8,484 nt of DNA from Anaerolineales bacterium (GTDB taxonomy: Bacteria; Chloroflexota; Anaerolineae; Anaerolineales; DRMV01), in the NCBI GenBank assembly GCA_015484985.1, contig WFUL01000046.1, forward strand, positions 1 through 8,484, given 5' to 3'. The notes beneath the pieces are model-generated. The model searched no databases, was not told the DNA's origin, and was given only the letters and a program-made list of their open reading frames with translations. Below are positions 1-6,398 of the stretch, piece after piece; the stretch's first letter is position 1, and every line of letters begins with the position of its first letter. Made by a program: the position numbers and the translations under genes.

Positions 1-504
1 GTGTACATTCACTATGCCCTGAGTCTGGCCAATCCATGGCCCTCGTTACCAGGGGCTGTCCTCATCTTCTTGGCCACAGCCCATATCCTTTCCCTCCGGG
101 AAGTCGTCCATGCATCCTGGTGGATGAGCGGGGTTCTGGGGGGCTTGGGTCTCTTTCTGTTCGCCATTTTTCGACGTTACGGGCGCGCGGGGTGGGCCGC
201 CGTTTGGGCCCTTCTGGGGCAGACGGGCATGTATACAACGGCCTTTGTCACCTGGTTGATGGACGATTTTCCCCCTGCCGATTTCCAGTTTCTCTTTAGT
301 GAAGCCGTTCTCGGCCTTTTGCTCGGAATGACCCTCGGGAGTGGCATCTGGGTCTGGCCTGGGGTGGTGGTTATGTCCCTTTCCGTGGCTATCGCGGTCA
401 TCGCCACTATGGGGGGCACGGGCGTACTCCTGGTGGTTTGCGGTACTGGACTTATCCTCCTGGGTATAGGCTTGTACGCGCTTTACCGTCGAACCCGGTC
501 GTGA
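1..504 (+). CDS. Multi-pass membrane protein of unknown function, possibly 5'-truncated
   Basis: The frame is open from the first base and ends at a TGA at 502-504, giving 167 residues. The first codon is GTG, but no upstream sequence is available, so it may be an internal valine and the gene may begin outside the window. The protein is very hydrophobic, with about six likely membrane segments near residues 14-32, 40-57, 65-86, 98-112, 115-136 and 139-161. Short basic stretches follow some of them (RRYGR near 58-62, YRRTRS at the end), which suggests a cytoplasmic C-terminus. An acidic loop (DDFPPADF) lies between segments three and four. I recognise no family motif or catalytic signature. 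It could be a small integral membrane protein or the tail of a larger transporter-like protein. No intrinsic terminator follows it. The coding call is well supported by length and the membrane pattern; the function is unknown. Confidence 0.7.
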   Translation: MYIHYALSLANPWPSLPGAVLIFLATAHILSLREVVHASWWMSGVLGGLGLFLFAIFRRYGRAGWAAVWALLGQTGMYTTAFVTWLMDDFPPADFQFLFSEAVLGLLLGMTLGSGIWVWPGVVVMSLSVAIAVIATMGGTGVLLVVCGTGLILLGIGLYALYRRTRS

Positions 505-733
505 CTTCCTGTCAAACCCCCAGGAGTTTTTCGAATTCTCATGACACTTCGGACTCCACTGGTTTGTCCTGGCAGATACAAGATGCCTTCACTTAGGCCT
601 CTTCTCCCTTTCGGTCCCCATACCGGGTCAGGCCTACCCCAACGATGCGAAAATGCGACTTTGAAACGACCTCTGTTAGAACATGAAAAACGCGTGTTGA
701 ACACCCCTCCAGGTAGGCATTGCACTGTGTTCA

Positions 734-742
734 TGGTATCAT
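734..742 (+). promoter_or_regulatory. Probable extended -10 promoter for the DUF4332 gene
   Basis: The sequence TGG-TATCAT has the TG of an extended -10 element (734-735) followed by a hexamer matching TATAAT at five of six positions (737-742). I see no good -35 hexamer at normal spacing, which is acceptable for extended -10 promoters. Transcription would start near 749 and leave a leader of about 31 bases. The imperfect palindrome-like site GTGTTGAACAC lies about 30-40 bases upstream of this -10. Confidence 0.45.
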
Positions 743-766
743 GCAAGTCGTCAGACCGTTACACCT

Positions 767-773
767 AAGGAGG
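767..773 (+). promoter_or_regulatory. Consensus Shine-Dalgarno site that fixes the DUF4332 start
   Basis: AAGGAGG lies six bases before the ATG at 780 and continues into GTG, so it is close to fully complementary to the 16S rRNA 3' end. It decides the start: the longer frame beginning at ATG 720 would place this site inside the coding sequence, and that upstream ATG has no such site of its own. Confidence 0.85.
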
Positions 774-779
774 TGGGTG

Positions 780-1187
780 ATGGGTACGCCCATTGAGAAA
801 ATTGAGGGAATTGCAGAAGTTTATGCCCGAAAACTGGCCGAGGTCGGTATCACTACAGTGGAGGACTTGCTGGAGAAAGGTGCCACCCGAAAAGGTCGAC
901 GAGATTTGGCCCAGCGCACGGGGATTTCCGAAAAGTTGATTCTGGAATGGGTCAATCGGGCCGATTTGTTCCGCATCAAAGGCATTGGGGAGGAATACAG
1001 CGACCTGCTGGAGGCCGCGGGCGTGGACACCGTAGTAGAACTGGCCCAGCGAAATTCGGACAATCTCTACGATACATTGGTATCGGTCAATGAGGAGAAG
1101 AAATTGGTGCGACGCCTGCCTTCCCGGGAACAGGTCCGGGACTGGGTGGAGCAGGCGAAGAATCTTCCCCGTGTGATTGAGTACTGA
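780..1187 (+). CDS. Small DUF4332-type helix-hairpin-helix protein
   Basis: The protein has 135 residues when started at the ATG behind the consensus ribosome-binding site. It consists of two related helix-hairpin-helix units: one near residues 8-34 (IEGIAEVYARKL, then GITTVEDLLEKG) and one near 67-91 (IKGIGEEYSDLLEAAGVDTVVEL). This is the layout of DUF4332 proteins, which resemble the paired HhH modules of DNA polymerases and topoisomerases. In those families the hairpins contact the DNA backbone without sequence specificity, so a DNA-associated cytoplasmic role is plausible, but no enzyme domain is attached and the function is unproven. The linker near 36-60 is basic (TRKGRRDLAQR), in keeping with nucleic-acid contact. 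It lacks a signal peptide or membrane segment. The gene is a single transcription unit that converges on the DUF4349 gene, with a strong hairpin just past its stop. Confidence 0.88.
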   Translation: MGTPIEKIEGIAEVYARKLAEVGITTVEDLLEKGATRKGRRDLAQRTGISEKLILEWVNRADLFRIKGIGEEYSDLLEAAGVDTVVELAQRNSDNLYDTLVSVNEEKKLVRRLPSREQVRDWVEQAKNLPRVIEY

Positions 1188-1192
1188 AAGGG

Positions 1193-1228
1193 TCTTCCTC
1201 GGCCGACTGTTGTGTCGGCCGAGGAAGA
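1193..1228. terminator. Perfect 15-bp hairpin between convergent genes
   Basis: The arms 1193-1207 and 1214-1228 are exact inverted repeats with a six-base loop (TGTTGT). The hairpin starts six bases after the DUF4332 stop codon and 77 bases beyond the stop of the opposing DUF4349 gene, so it can serve both transcripts. Neither side has a proper T tract: AAGAGATT follows on the plus strand and CCCTTTCAG on the minus strand. It may therefore work as a transcript-end stabiliser or a weak bidirectional terminator instead of a classical intrinsic one. Confidence 0.65.
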
Positions 1229-1304
1229 AAGAGATTATGCGGTGAGCGGCTTCATCGCTTGTCACATGGTCTTTTCTTCCTTCCCTACGGCATAGTGCGA
1301 GGAC

Positions 1305-2216
1305 TCATTCCTTTTTTGGGCGTTGCCAGACCCATGCGACGAACCGCCAGACAATCCAAATCACGCCCCCGATGATCATCAACAGGGGCAGGACGAAGAC
1401 CACCAGCCAAATCCCCAGAGTGGCCAATCCTTGCAGGGCTCGTACCAAAGCCCGCACCGCAGTTTTGAGCACCGCCAGGGGAGACCAGGTATCGGGTAGA
1501 ACGGGAGGTTGCACCTCTTTGGGTTGGAGGTTCACTTCAACTAAGGCAAACCGACTCACTTGTTCTAAGTACCGCTTGCGCCCTTCCAGACGTTCAATCT
1601 CCTCCCGCACCCGTGAGAGCTCTCGATGTACGGCCAACAATTCTTCTGTATTACGGGCTTCCTGCAAAAAGTTTAACAACTCTTCTTCAGTGGCTTTCAA
1701 ATTACGCAGACGGGAGTTCAGGTCGACATACTCTTCCGTCACATCTCGACTCGTCAATGACTCCCGCAACACTTCCAATGCCATGTCCCTTAACTGACTC
1801 AACACTTCTTGAAGACGCTCGGCGGGCACACGTATGGTGACGCTGGCCTTGGTGGTACGAGAGCCATCAGGTAAGGAATGCTCCTGTACATCGGACGAGA
1901 CCACATATCCTCCCATCTCTTCGGCCAGTTGCCACACGTCCTCTATGGCCGCCTTGGGGTCCTCCACACGAAGTTCTATCGAAGCCGTATAAACGATCAT
2001 GCGAGGGAATTCGGGCAAGGGGGCCGTGCCGGAGCCTTCGACACCCTCGCCCACGGGGGGCACAGGCTCGATGTCCGCGACCCGGGCCTCTGGAAGCGCG
2101 CCCATTTCCATTTTGGTTTCTGCGACCAACAGAGAAGCAGGACGTCGCGCGCACCCAAGGCCTGCGGACATCACCAAGGCCGCCATCAACAAAGGGGGCC
2201 ATCTCCGGATGTTCAT
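1305..2216 (-). CDS. DUF4349 lipoprotein with C-terminal membrane helix
   Basis: This 303-residue envelope protein starts with a basic, hydrophobic signal (MNIRRWPPLLMAALVM) and a cysteine at residue 22 in AGLGC, a slightly degenerate lipobox that would be lipid-modified after cleavage. A Pro/Gly/Glu-rich linker follows (about 35-72). The DUF4349 domain begins near 74 with MIVYTASIELRVEDPKAA, continues through VTIRVPAERLQEVLSQL (about 126-142), and ends in a long charged helical region (about 160-222, rich in E, R and L) that should form a coiled coil. A hydrophobic helix at about 264-296 and a basic tail (RPKKE) close the protein. It would thus be anchored at both ends, with the coiled-coil domain outside the membrane. 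The DUF4349 function is not established. The start is supported by GGAGG six bases upstream and a recognisable promoter. The gene is separated from the upstream glycosyltransferase gene by a strong terminator, so it is transcribed alone. Confidence 0.9.
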   Translation of the reverse strand: MNIRRWPPLLMAALVMSAGLGCARRPASLLVAETKMEMGALPEARVADIEPVPPVGEGVEGSGTAPLPEFPRMIVYTASIELRVEDPKAAIEDVWQLAEEMGGYVVSSDVQEHSLPDGSRTTKASVTIRVPAERLQEVLSQLRDMALEVLRESLTSRDVTEEYVDLNSRLRNLKATEEELLNFLQEARNTEELLAVHRELSRVREEIERLEGRKRYLEQVSRFALVEVNLQPKEVQPPVLPDTWSPLAVLKTAVRALVRALQGLATLGIWLVVFVLPLLMIIGGVIWIVWRFVAWVWQRPKKE

Positions 2217-2222
2217 CCTTTA

Positions 2223-2227
2223 CCTCC
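2223..2227 (-). promoter_or_regulatory. Shine-Dalgarno site of the DUF4349 gene
   Basis: On the minus strand GGAGG lies six bases before the ATG at 2216-2214, supporting this start over alternatives in the same frame. Confidence 0.8.
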
Positions 2228-2264
2228 ACTTGGAACAACCTCCGGGCAGGTGCGAGTCGTTTTC

Positions 2265-2273
2265 ATTGTAGCA
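2265..2273 (-). promoter_or_regulatory. Extended -10 promoter of the DUF4349 gene
   Basis: Read on the minus strand the element is TGC-TACAAT: an extended -10 TG followed by a five-of-six match to TATAAT. No clear -35 hexamer lies 16-18 bases upstream. It sits between the terminator of the glycosyltransferase gene and the DUF4349 start, as an independent promoter should. The start point would be near 2258, giving a leader of about 42 bases. Confidence 0.6.
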
Positions 2274-2295
2274 AATACCTTACCGTGATTAGTGG

Positions 2296-2335
2296 AAAAA
2301 TAAGGAGATGGGGGCGGCTCCGCCGCCCCCATCTC
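2296..2335 (-). terminator. Intrinsic terminator of the GT-C/NHL gene
   Basis: Arms 2305-2318 and 2322-2335 form a perfect, very GC-rich 14-bp stem with a three-base loop. On the minus strand it is followed by CTTATTTTTCC, a proper T tract. It lies 36 bases past the stop of the 1188-residue gene and before the DUF4349 promoter, so it separates the two minus-strand genes into different transcripts. On the plus strand the far side is not T-rich, so it acts in one direction. Confidence 0.9.
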
Positions 2336-2370
2336 TCGGACCCTCGATACCGAAAGCCAAGAGAGAAACC

Positions 2371-5300
2371 TCAAAAGCCTGAAGGTGTATTCGAGGGCGT
2401 GGCCGAAGACCCGGGCATCTCCGTTCCCAGTGGTGACGAGGTCTCCTCCTCGTCGGGTGTAAAAGTGGTCGTAGGCGTTGGTGTGGACGTGGGCGTGGGC
2501 TCGGGTTTCGGTTCGGGTTGGTAGTGGATGAGCACGTGGTTGCGAGCATCTACAACCCATACCCCATTCATTGCGTCCACGGCGACTCCGTTCACCAAAC
2601 CCATCTCCCCTTCACCACCCCACCAATAGAGCAACTCACCCTGGGGCGAGAAGACGGCCACCCGGTTGAGCATCGGTACCGCAGCATATACCCGACCCTG
2701 GGTATCCACCGCCAGATAGGGCTTGTTTTCCAGATATTCGTCATCCCAGCCCGGCACCTCCCACATATGGGAAAACACATACAACCCCTGGCCCAGGGGC
2801 ATGAATGCCTGGATGCGCGCGTTCCATGTATCGGCCACATACAACGTGCCATCGGGTCCTATGGCCAGACCTACGGGCTCATCAAACTGCCCCGGCCCGG
2901 TTCCGCCGCCCCCAATTTGTTCCACGAACTCACCCTCGGAGGTGAACACCAGCAAACGCTTGTTCCCAGTATCGCTGACGATAACATAGCCCTCAGCATC
3001 CACCACCACATCCCGAGGGCCCCAGAAGCTGTAAGGGTCTTCCCCCTGACCAAAGTAGCCCCATTCCCGCAGGAATTCACCTTCGGCGGTAAAGACCTGA
3101 ATGCGGTGATTCCATGTATCGGCCACATAAACCCGGCCTTCGGCATCCACCGCCAAACCCCAGGGCTCGTTAAAGGTGCCCGGCAGGGGAGTTTCCACCA
3201 TTTCCTGGGATGTAGGACTTCCCCACAGATGGAGAACCTGCCCATCAGGAGTCAGATGCTGAATGCGATGGTTGAAGGTATCCGCCACGTACAGGGTTCC
3301 ATCAGGAGCCAGGGCCACATCGCGCGGCCCCTGGAACAGTCCTGGCGCGCTCCCGGGGCCACCCAGCACCACATCGGGGGTCAACAAACGCTGCTTCCCT
3401 TGATAGATATCTTCCGGCTCCACTTGAGGAAGGGCGGCCTCACTGACGGCAAATTCCCACATTTTTGCCGCCACATCCTTGCGGATGTACATCCGCATGC
3501 GATCGGCGGGCGTCCATTTCGCCAGGGACAGGTCTTCACCCGTAACCTTAGCATATTCGGTAAAGTCCCGATGTAGCCAGATACGCCACAGCGCGTAGCG
3601 CATGGACGGGTCCTTGAGGGCATCCCAAATCTTCTGCCAGGTCAATCCTCGGTAAATGTCCTCGTGGGGCCATACCATCCGAATGTATTCAAAGGAATAG
3701 AAGTCATCCCCCAGGAAGTTTTCCACCTGGGACCAGTTCTTCACGCCCGCCAGGACCACCGGAACATCCCGCAACTCTCGGGTGGGGGAAGCCGCGTAAT
3801 AACGGGCCTGAGGATAGTTGCGCAAGTACCAGGAGAAGGGCCAGGAGACCGCGTCGTCGTAGGCCACGGGCATGGCGTCTTTGTTATCGTACAGACGCTC
3901 CGCAATGGCTTCGATTTGGTTCATGACCACCCGTACGCCGTGGGCCGAATGGGCGTATACCAGGAACTCGTTGGCCTGGTCATAGTGCACGTAAGTGGCC
4001 TGGTACGCGGTATGCCAGGTAAACGCGGCCAAAATCCCGAAGAAAGCCACCACCCCCCATCGCCAGAGGACGGAAAGGGGCCAGGAACGGGCAGTGGCTA
4101 CGAATGTAGCCAGAGCGACCAGGGCGATAAGCAAGTTGGTGACGAAATCCGCAGTAGCCATGAGCCCGGCCAAAGTCTGGTCCTCAAAAGGTGGCTTGGC
4201 CGGGAAGTACAGGGCCCGTCCCACCTGGGGAGCAGCCAACAGGAAGGTGAGGGCGGCCAGAAAGGTCATCCAACCCTTCCGATGCCAGAAATCCCGCCAA
4301 GAAAGGCCTTCGAAGACCTCCTGGAACCACCATCCGGCCAGCAGAATCATGGGCAAGGCGATGTGAACGGTGAGCCAGGGCATCTTCTCCCCGGCAATCG
4401 TATACGCGACAATAGAGGTCAGGCTCCAAAACAAGAGGAAAGCAAAAGATAAGGAGCGGGAAGTTGGAGCAGGCGAGGCAGCCACCTCGTCCTGAGGGAT
4501 GTCCAGGGGCAGGGTCCCTTGCACGATCTGGCGACGTTGGGGTTGGACCCAGCGCACCAAACGTCGCAACCCCTGGTGCAATCCCGCCAGTATCAAGGCT
4601 AAGAAGGGCAGGTACTCATAAATGGGAATTTGCACCACCAGGTAGTAGTACCAGGGTTGGTTCCCGCGTCGTACGCCTTGCTGTTCCAACCAATATCCCA
4701 AGGAACCCAACAAGCCGGAGATGAATCCCGGCCCATTGGTGAACACGGTGGTATAGAAGATAGTGAAAATGGCCCAGAACAGTGCGGCCTGACGCCACCA
4801 AAGACGAAAATTCCACAACCATCCCAGGAACACACTAAGCAAGGTAAACAGAAGTACCACGCCTCCCACCCGGTAGAGGAGAGGCGGCTGGAGCAACTCC
4901 GGTCGATACTCACCCACGGAAATACCCATCCAACGCAAGGGGAAAGGAGCCAGCATGGGCAGCACGAGGGAAAACTGAAGGAGAATGAGGCCCACGCTGG
5001 GCAATCGGCGCAATCGTTCCCAGGTGAAGCCCACGATAAGAGCCCCCAACGCGACGGCCAAGGAAAGGCCCGCGAGCCCTCCAAAGAGCATCATCAGGAG
5101 CTGAACCGATCGGGCGAAGCCTGAGGTTTTAACGGGCACCTCTAAGGTCGGCTCTGGCGCGCCCTCGGGTGCGGGGATGATTTGGGTTTCCACCCGCCAC
5201 ACGGTTCGGGTCATGGCCCACAAGGAGAGGGTCAGCATCAGGGCCAAGAGACCCAACAAGGTAAACAGCAAAAACGAGCGTTTCCATTGGGGGCGCGTCC

Positions 5301-5937
5301 AGGGCATCCGACCCACTTCGTCCAGGGCCACCAGGGCGAGGAAAACCAAAGCCTGCGCGGTGTAAATGAAGGCCGTCTCTTTCGCCGTGAAATGAAGTAC
5401 CGTGGCCCCAGTGAGCCAATAAAGATAACGGGGCTCCCGGGTTTCCAGATAGCGTAGAATCGCCCACCACGTCACCACACCGAAGAGCATGACAAAGGCT
5501 TCGTTACGGGCATAACGGCTGTAGTAAAGCATGAAAGGGGAAATGAGCATGAGGAAGGCCGCCACCAGGGTACCGTAAGGCCCCAGGTACCTCCGCCATC
5601 GCCATAAAAAGACCACGGCCAGAATCCCCGCGATGGCATGGGGAAGACGGGCGGTGAAATCGTTGTCCCCAAAGAGGAAATACGACAGAGCCATCAAATG
5701 GAACTGCAGGGGACCGTGCATCATGGGGGTGTGCTGGTAGCCGCGACCCCGATAGAGCAACCAGGAGAAATACGTATGCAGGCTCTCATCGTGGCTTTGG
5801 ACCCGCATACCCAGGTTCACCAAACGGGTCACCACCACCAACAGGATGATGAAACCGAAAACCACCTGGCCCCAGGTCACAGACACATGGGGCCAAAGGC
5901 GGCGTTCCGTCCAGAAACGAGGAGCCGGTGTCGCCAT
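2371..5937 (-). CDS. TIGR03663 (Agl23-like) GT-C membrane glycosyltransferase fused to an NHL beta-propeller
   Basis: The 1188-residue protein has two parts. Residues 1 to about 850 form a multi-pass GT-C-type protein of the TIGR03663 group (annotated as Agl23-like or flippase-associated). The first membrane helix (about 24-42) is followed by an Asp-Glu pair at 50-51 in SHDESLHTYFSW, where GT-C enzymes keep their acidic catalytic residues. MMHGPLQFH (about 72-80), SRYARNEAF (about 140-148), KETAF (about 186-190), LGYWLEQQGVRRGNQPWYYY (about 411-430) and AGEKMPWL (about 513-520) look like conserved family blocks. These enzymes usually move sugar from a lipid-linked donor on the outer face of the membrane; the acceptor here is unknown. 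Residues of about 865-1140 hold six NHL-type repeats (blades with YVADTxNxRIQ), enough for a six-bladed propeller, probably extracytoplasmic. A Pro/Thr/Glu-rich tail follows. The start is fixed by TAAGGAGG five bases before the ATG. The gene has its own promoter and terminator. The family call is strong; the precise reaction is inferred. Confidence 0.92.
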   Translation of the reverse strand: MATPAPRFWTERRLWPHVSVTWGQVVFGFIILLVVVTRLVNLGMRVQSHDESLHTYFSWLLYRGRGYQHTPMMHGPLQFHLMALSYFLFGDNDFTARLPHAIAGILAVVFLWRWRRYLGPYGTLVAAFLMLISPFMLYYSRYARNEAFVMLFGVVTWWAILRYLETREPRYLYWLTGATVLHFTAKETAFIYTAQALVFLALVALDEVGRMPWTRPQWKRSFLLFTLLGLLALMLTLSLWAMTRTVWRVETQIIPAPEGAPEPTLEVPVKTSGFARSVQLLMMLFGGLAGLSLAVALGALIVGFTWERLRRLPSVGLILLQFSLVLPMLAPFPLRWMGISVGEYRPELLQPPLLYRVGGVVLLFTLLSVFLGWLWNFRLWWRQAALFWAIFTIFYTTVFTNGPGFISGLLGSLGYWLEQQGVRRGNQPWYYYLVVQIPIYEYLPFLALILAGLHQGLRRLVRWVQPQRRQIVQGTLPLDIPQDEVAASPAPTSRSLSFAFLLFWSLTSIVAYTIAGEKMPWLTVHIALPMILLAGWWFQEVFEGLSWRDFWHRKGWMTFLAALTFLLAAPQVGRALYFPAKPPFEDQTLAGLMATADFVTNLLIALVALATFVATARSWPLSVLWRWGVVAFFGILAAFTWHTAYQATYVHYDQANEFLVYAHSAHGVRVVMNQIEAIAERLYDNKDAMPVAYDDAVSWPFSWYLRNYPQARYYAASPTRELRDVPVVLAGVKNWSQVENFLGDDFYSFEYIRMVWPHEDIYRGLTWQKIWDALKDPSMRYALWRIWLHRDFTEYAKVTGEDLSLAKWTPADRMRMYIRKDVAAKMWEFAVSEAALPQVEPEDIYQGKQRLLTPDVVLGGPGSAPGLFQGPRDVALAPDGTLYVADTFNHRIQHLTPDGQVLHLWGSPTSQEMVETPLPGTFNEPWGLAVDAEGRVYVADTWNHRIQVFTAEGEFLREWGYFGQGEDPYSFWGPRDVVVDAEGYVIVSDTGNKRLLVFTSEGEFVEQIGGGGTGPGQFDEPVGLAIGPDGTLYVADTWNARIQAFMPLGQGLYVFSHMWEVPGWDDEYLENKPYLAVDTQGRVYAAVPMLNRVAVFSPQGELLYWWGGEGEMGLVNGVAVDAMNGVWVVDARNHVLIHYQPEPKPEPTPTSTPTPTTTFTPDEEETSSPLGTEMPGSSATPSNTPSGF
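2457..2521 (-). repeat. Low-complexity Pro/Thr-rich coding stretch
   Basis: This part of the glycosyltransferase gene consists of imperfect short repeats (plus-strand units like GTGGGC and GGTTCG) encoding PEPKPEPTPTSTPTPTTT near the C-terminus. It links the propeller to a short acidic and Ser/Pro-rich end. Such tails are usually unstructured spacers and can be sites of O-glycosylation or wall association; nothing here proves either. Confidence 0.7.
2822..2841 (-). repeat. 20-bp direct repeat in an NHL blade, copy A
   Basis: The 20 bases here are identical to 3110-3129. Both encode the ADTWN core of an NHL repeat (blades four and two). The flanking blade sequence has diverged. Confidence 0.8.
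3110..3129 (-). repeat. 20-bp direct repeat in an NHL blade, copy B
   Basis: Identical to 2822-2841 and 288 bases away from it, so the two copies are in the same reading frame. The matching core of a third blade, near 3272-3291, differs at several bases. Confidence 0.8.
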
Positions 5938-5942
5938 GCACG

Positions 5943-5950
5943 CCTCCTTA
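5943..5950 (-). promoter_or_regulatory. Consensus Shine-Dalgarno site of the GT-C/NHL gene
   Basis: TAAGGAGG on the minus strand lies five bases before the ATG at 5937-5935. It is the same octamer that precedes the DUF4332 gene and fixes this start. Confidence 0.88.
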
Positions 5951-5988
5951 GGGAATCACCCATGAATGTACCAGGATGCACGGAGGCA

Positions 5989-6017
5989 ATTGTACCCGAT
6001 GGCGATGGGAGAAACAA
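5989..6017 (-). promoter_or_regulatory. Promoter of the GT-C/NHL gene
   Basis: On the minus strand TTGTTT (6017-6012) and TACAAT (5994-5989) are separated by 17 bases, a standard sigma-70-type layout with a good -10 and a partial -35. Transcription would start near 5982, leaving a leader of about 45 bases that contains the consensus ribosome-binding site. Confidence 0.65.
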
Positions 6018-6123
6018 AAAAGCGGGGAAATTCGAGAATCCGTGAAGTTGTTTCAGTTCCATAAGTGGGCGTAAATGAAGAATCTATAGGGTAGCCCAGA
6101 CCGGGCACGGAGCCCAAAAGTAA

Positions 6124-6173
6124 GGAAAAAAATGATGAAGCAACGGCTTCGCCGTTGCTTCATCATTTTTTCC
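6124..6173. terminator. Bidirectional intrinsic terminator (21-bp perfect palindrome)
   Basis: Arms 6127-6147 and 6151-6171 are exact inverted repeats with a three-base loop. The GC-richer inner stem (GATGAAGCAACGGC and its complement) is flanked by an A run on the left and a T run on the right, so each strand reads as a stem followed by six or seven T. The minus-strand direction ends the ATPase transcript before the glycosyltransferase promoter. No plus-strand gene lies upstream to need the other direction. Confidence 0.92.
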
Positions 6174-6398
6174 TTCCCGCTCGCGGTCCTGGGCCCGGTC
6201 AGCACAATGCCATCACCCTGGGAAATGGCTTGGTGGACCTACCGCGCATATCGGCCAATGGTCAGGACAAAGAGCATCACCTCGTGCAAAAGGCGAAGAA
6301 ATACACCAGGCCCGGCCTTCTTCCGAAATCAGACACCGCGCTTCCGACGAAGATGAATCTGGCACGTACCTCCCCGCGGGTGTCCAGTCAGATCGAGC

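Larger units (their letters stand above)
505..779. other. Intergenic region upstream of the DUF4332 gene
   Basis: This stretch carries no convincing gene. The open frames in it lack ribosome-binding sites and show no protein-like composition. I see no T-tailed hairpin after the preceding membrane-protein gene. The right-hand end holds a probable extended -10 promoter element, a small 11-bp palindrome (GTGTTGAACAC, 694-704) and the ribosome-binding site of the next gene. Confidence 0.6.
5938..6398. other. 461-bp intergenic region between the ATPase and GT-C/NHL genes
   Basis: The left part holds the ribosome-binding site and promoter of the glycosyltransferase gene, and the middle holds the 6124-6173 bidirectional terminator. 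The right part, 6172-6398, would be a 3' untranslated region of about 230 bases for the ATPase transcript. I see no gene, tRNA or clear structure in it. On the minus strand the frame after the ATPase stop happens to stay open for 61 codons, but without a start codon or recognisable protein. Confidence 0.6.

Noticed and set aside
694..704. 11-bp palindrome GTGTTGAACAC as an operator
   Set aside because: It is short enough to occur by chance, and its position relative to the predicted promoter is not decisive.
541..768. 75-residue open frame on the plus strand between the first two genes
   Set aside because: No ribosome-binding site, no family resemblance, and it overlaps the predicted promoter of the next gene.
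720..779. Upstream extension of the DUF4332 gene to ATG 720
   Set aside because: The consensus ribosome-binding site lies inside this extension, and the extra 20 residues do not resemble the rest of the protein. The start at 780 is much better supported.
1242..1266. Imperfect hairpin (GTGAGCG with CGC..TCAC) followed by a T-rich stretch on the plus strand
   Set aside because: The stem is short and interrupted, and the neighbouring 15-bp hairpin is a far better candidate.
2518..3576. 352-residue open frame on the plus strand, antisense to the NHL part of the glycosyltransferase gene
   Set aside because: It has no ribosome-binding site, shows no recognisable protein family, and lies wholly inside a strongly supported gene. 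It arises from the codon composition of the repeats.
3664..4452. 262-residue open frame on the plus strand
   Set aside because: It is a shadow of the GT-C coding region, with low-complexity composition and no start signal.
6132..6356. Plus-strand open frame of 74 residues
   Set aside because: It starts inside the perfect terminator palindrome, lacks a ribosome-binding site and promoter, and has no protein-like pattern.
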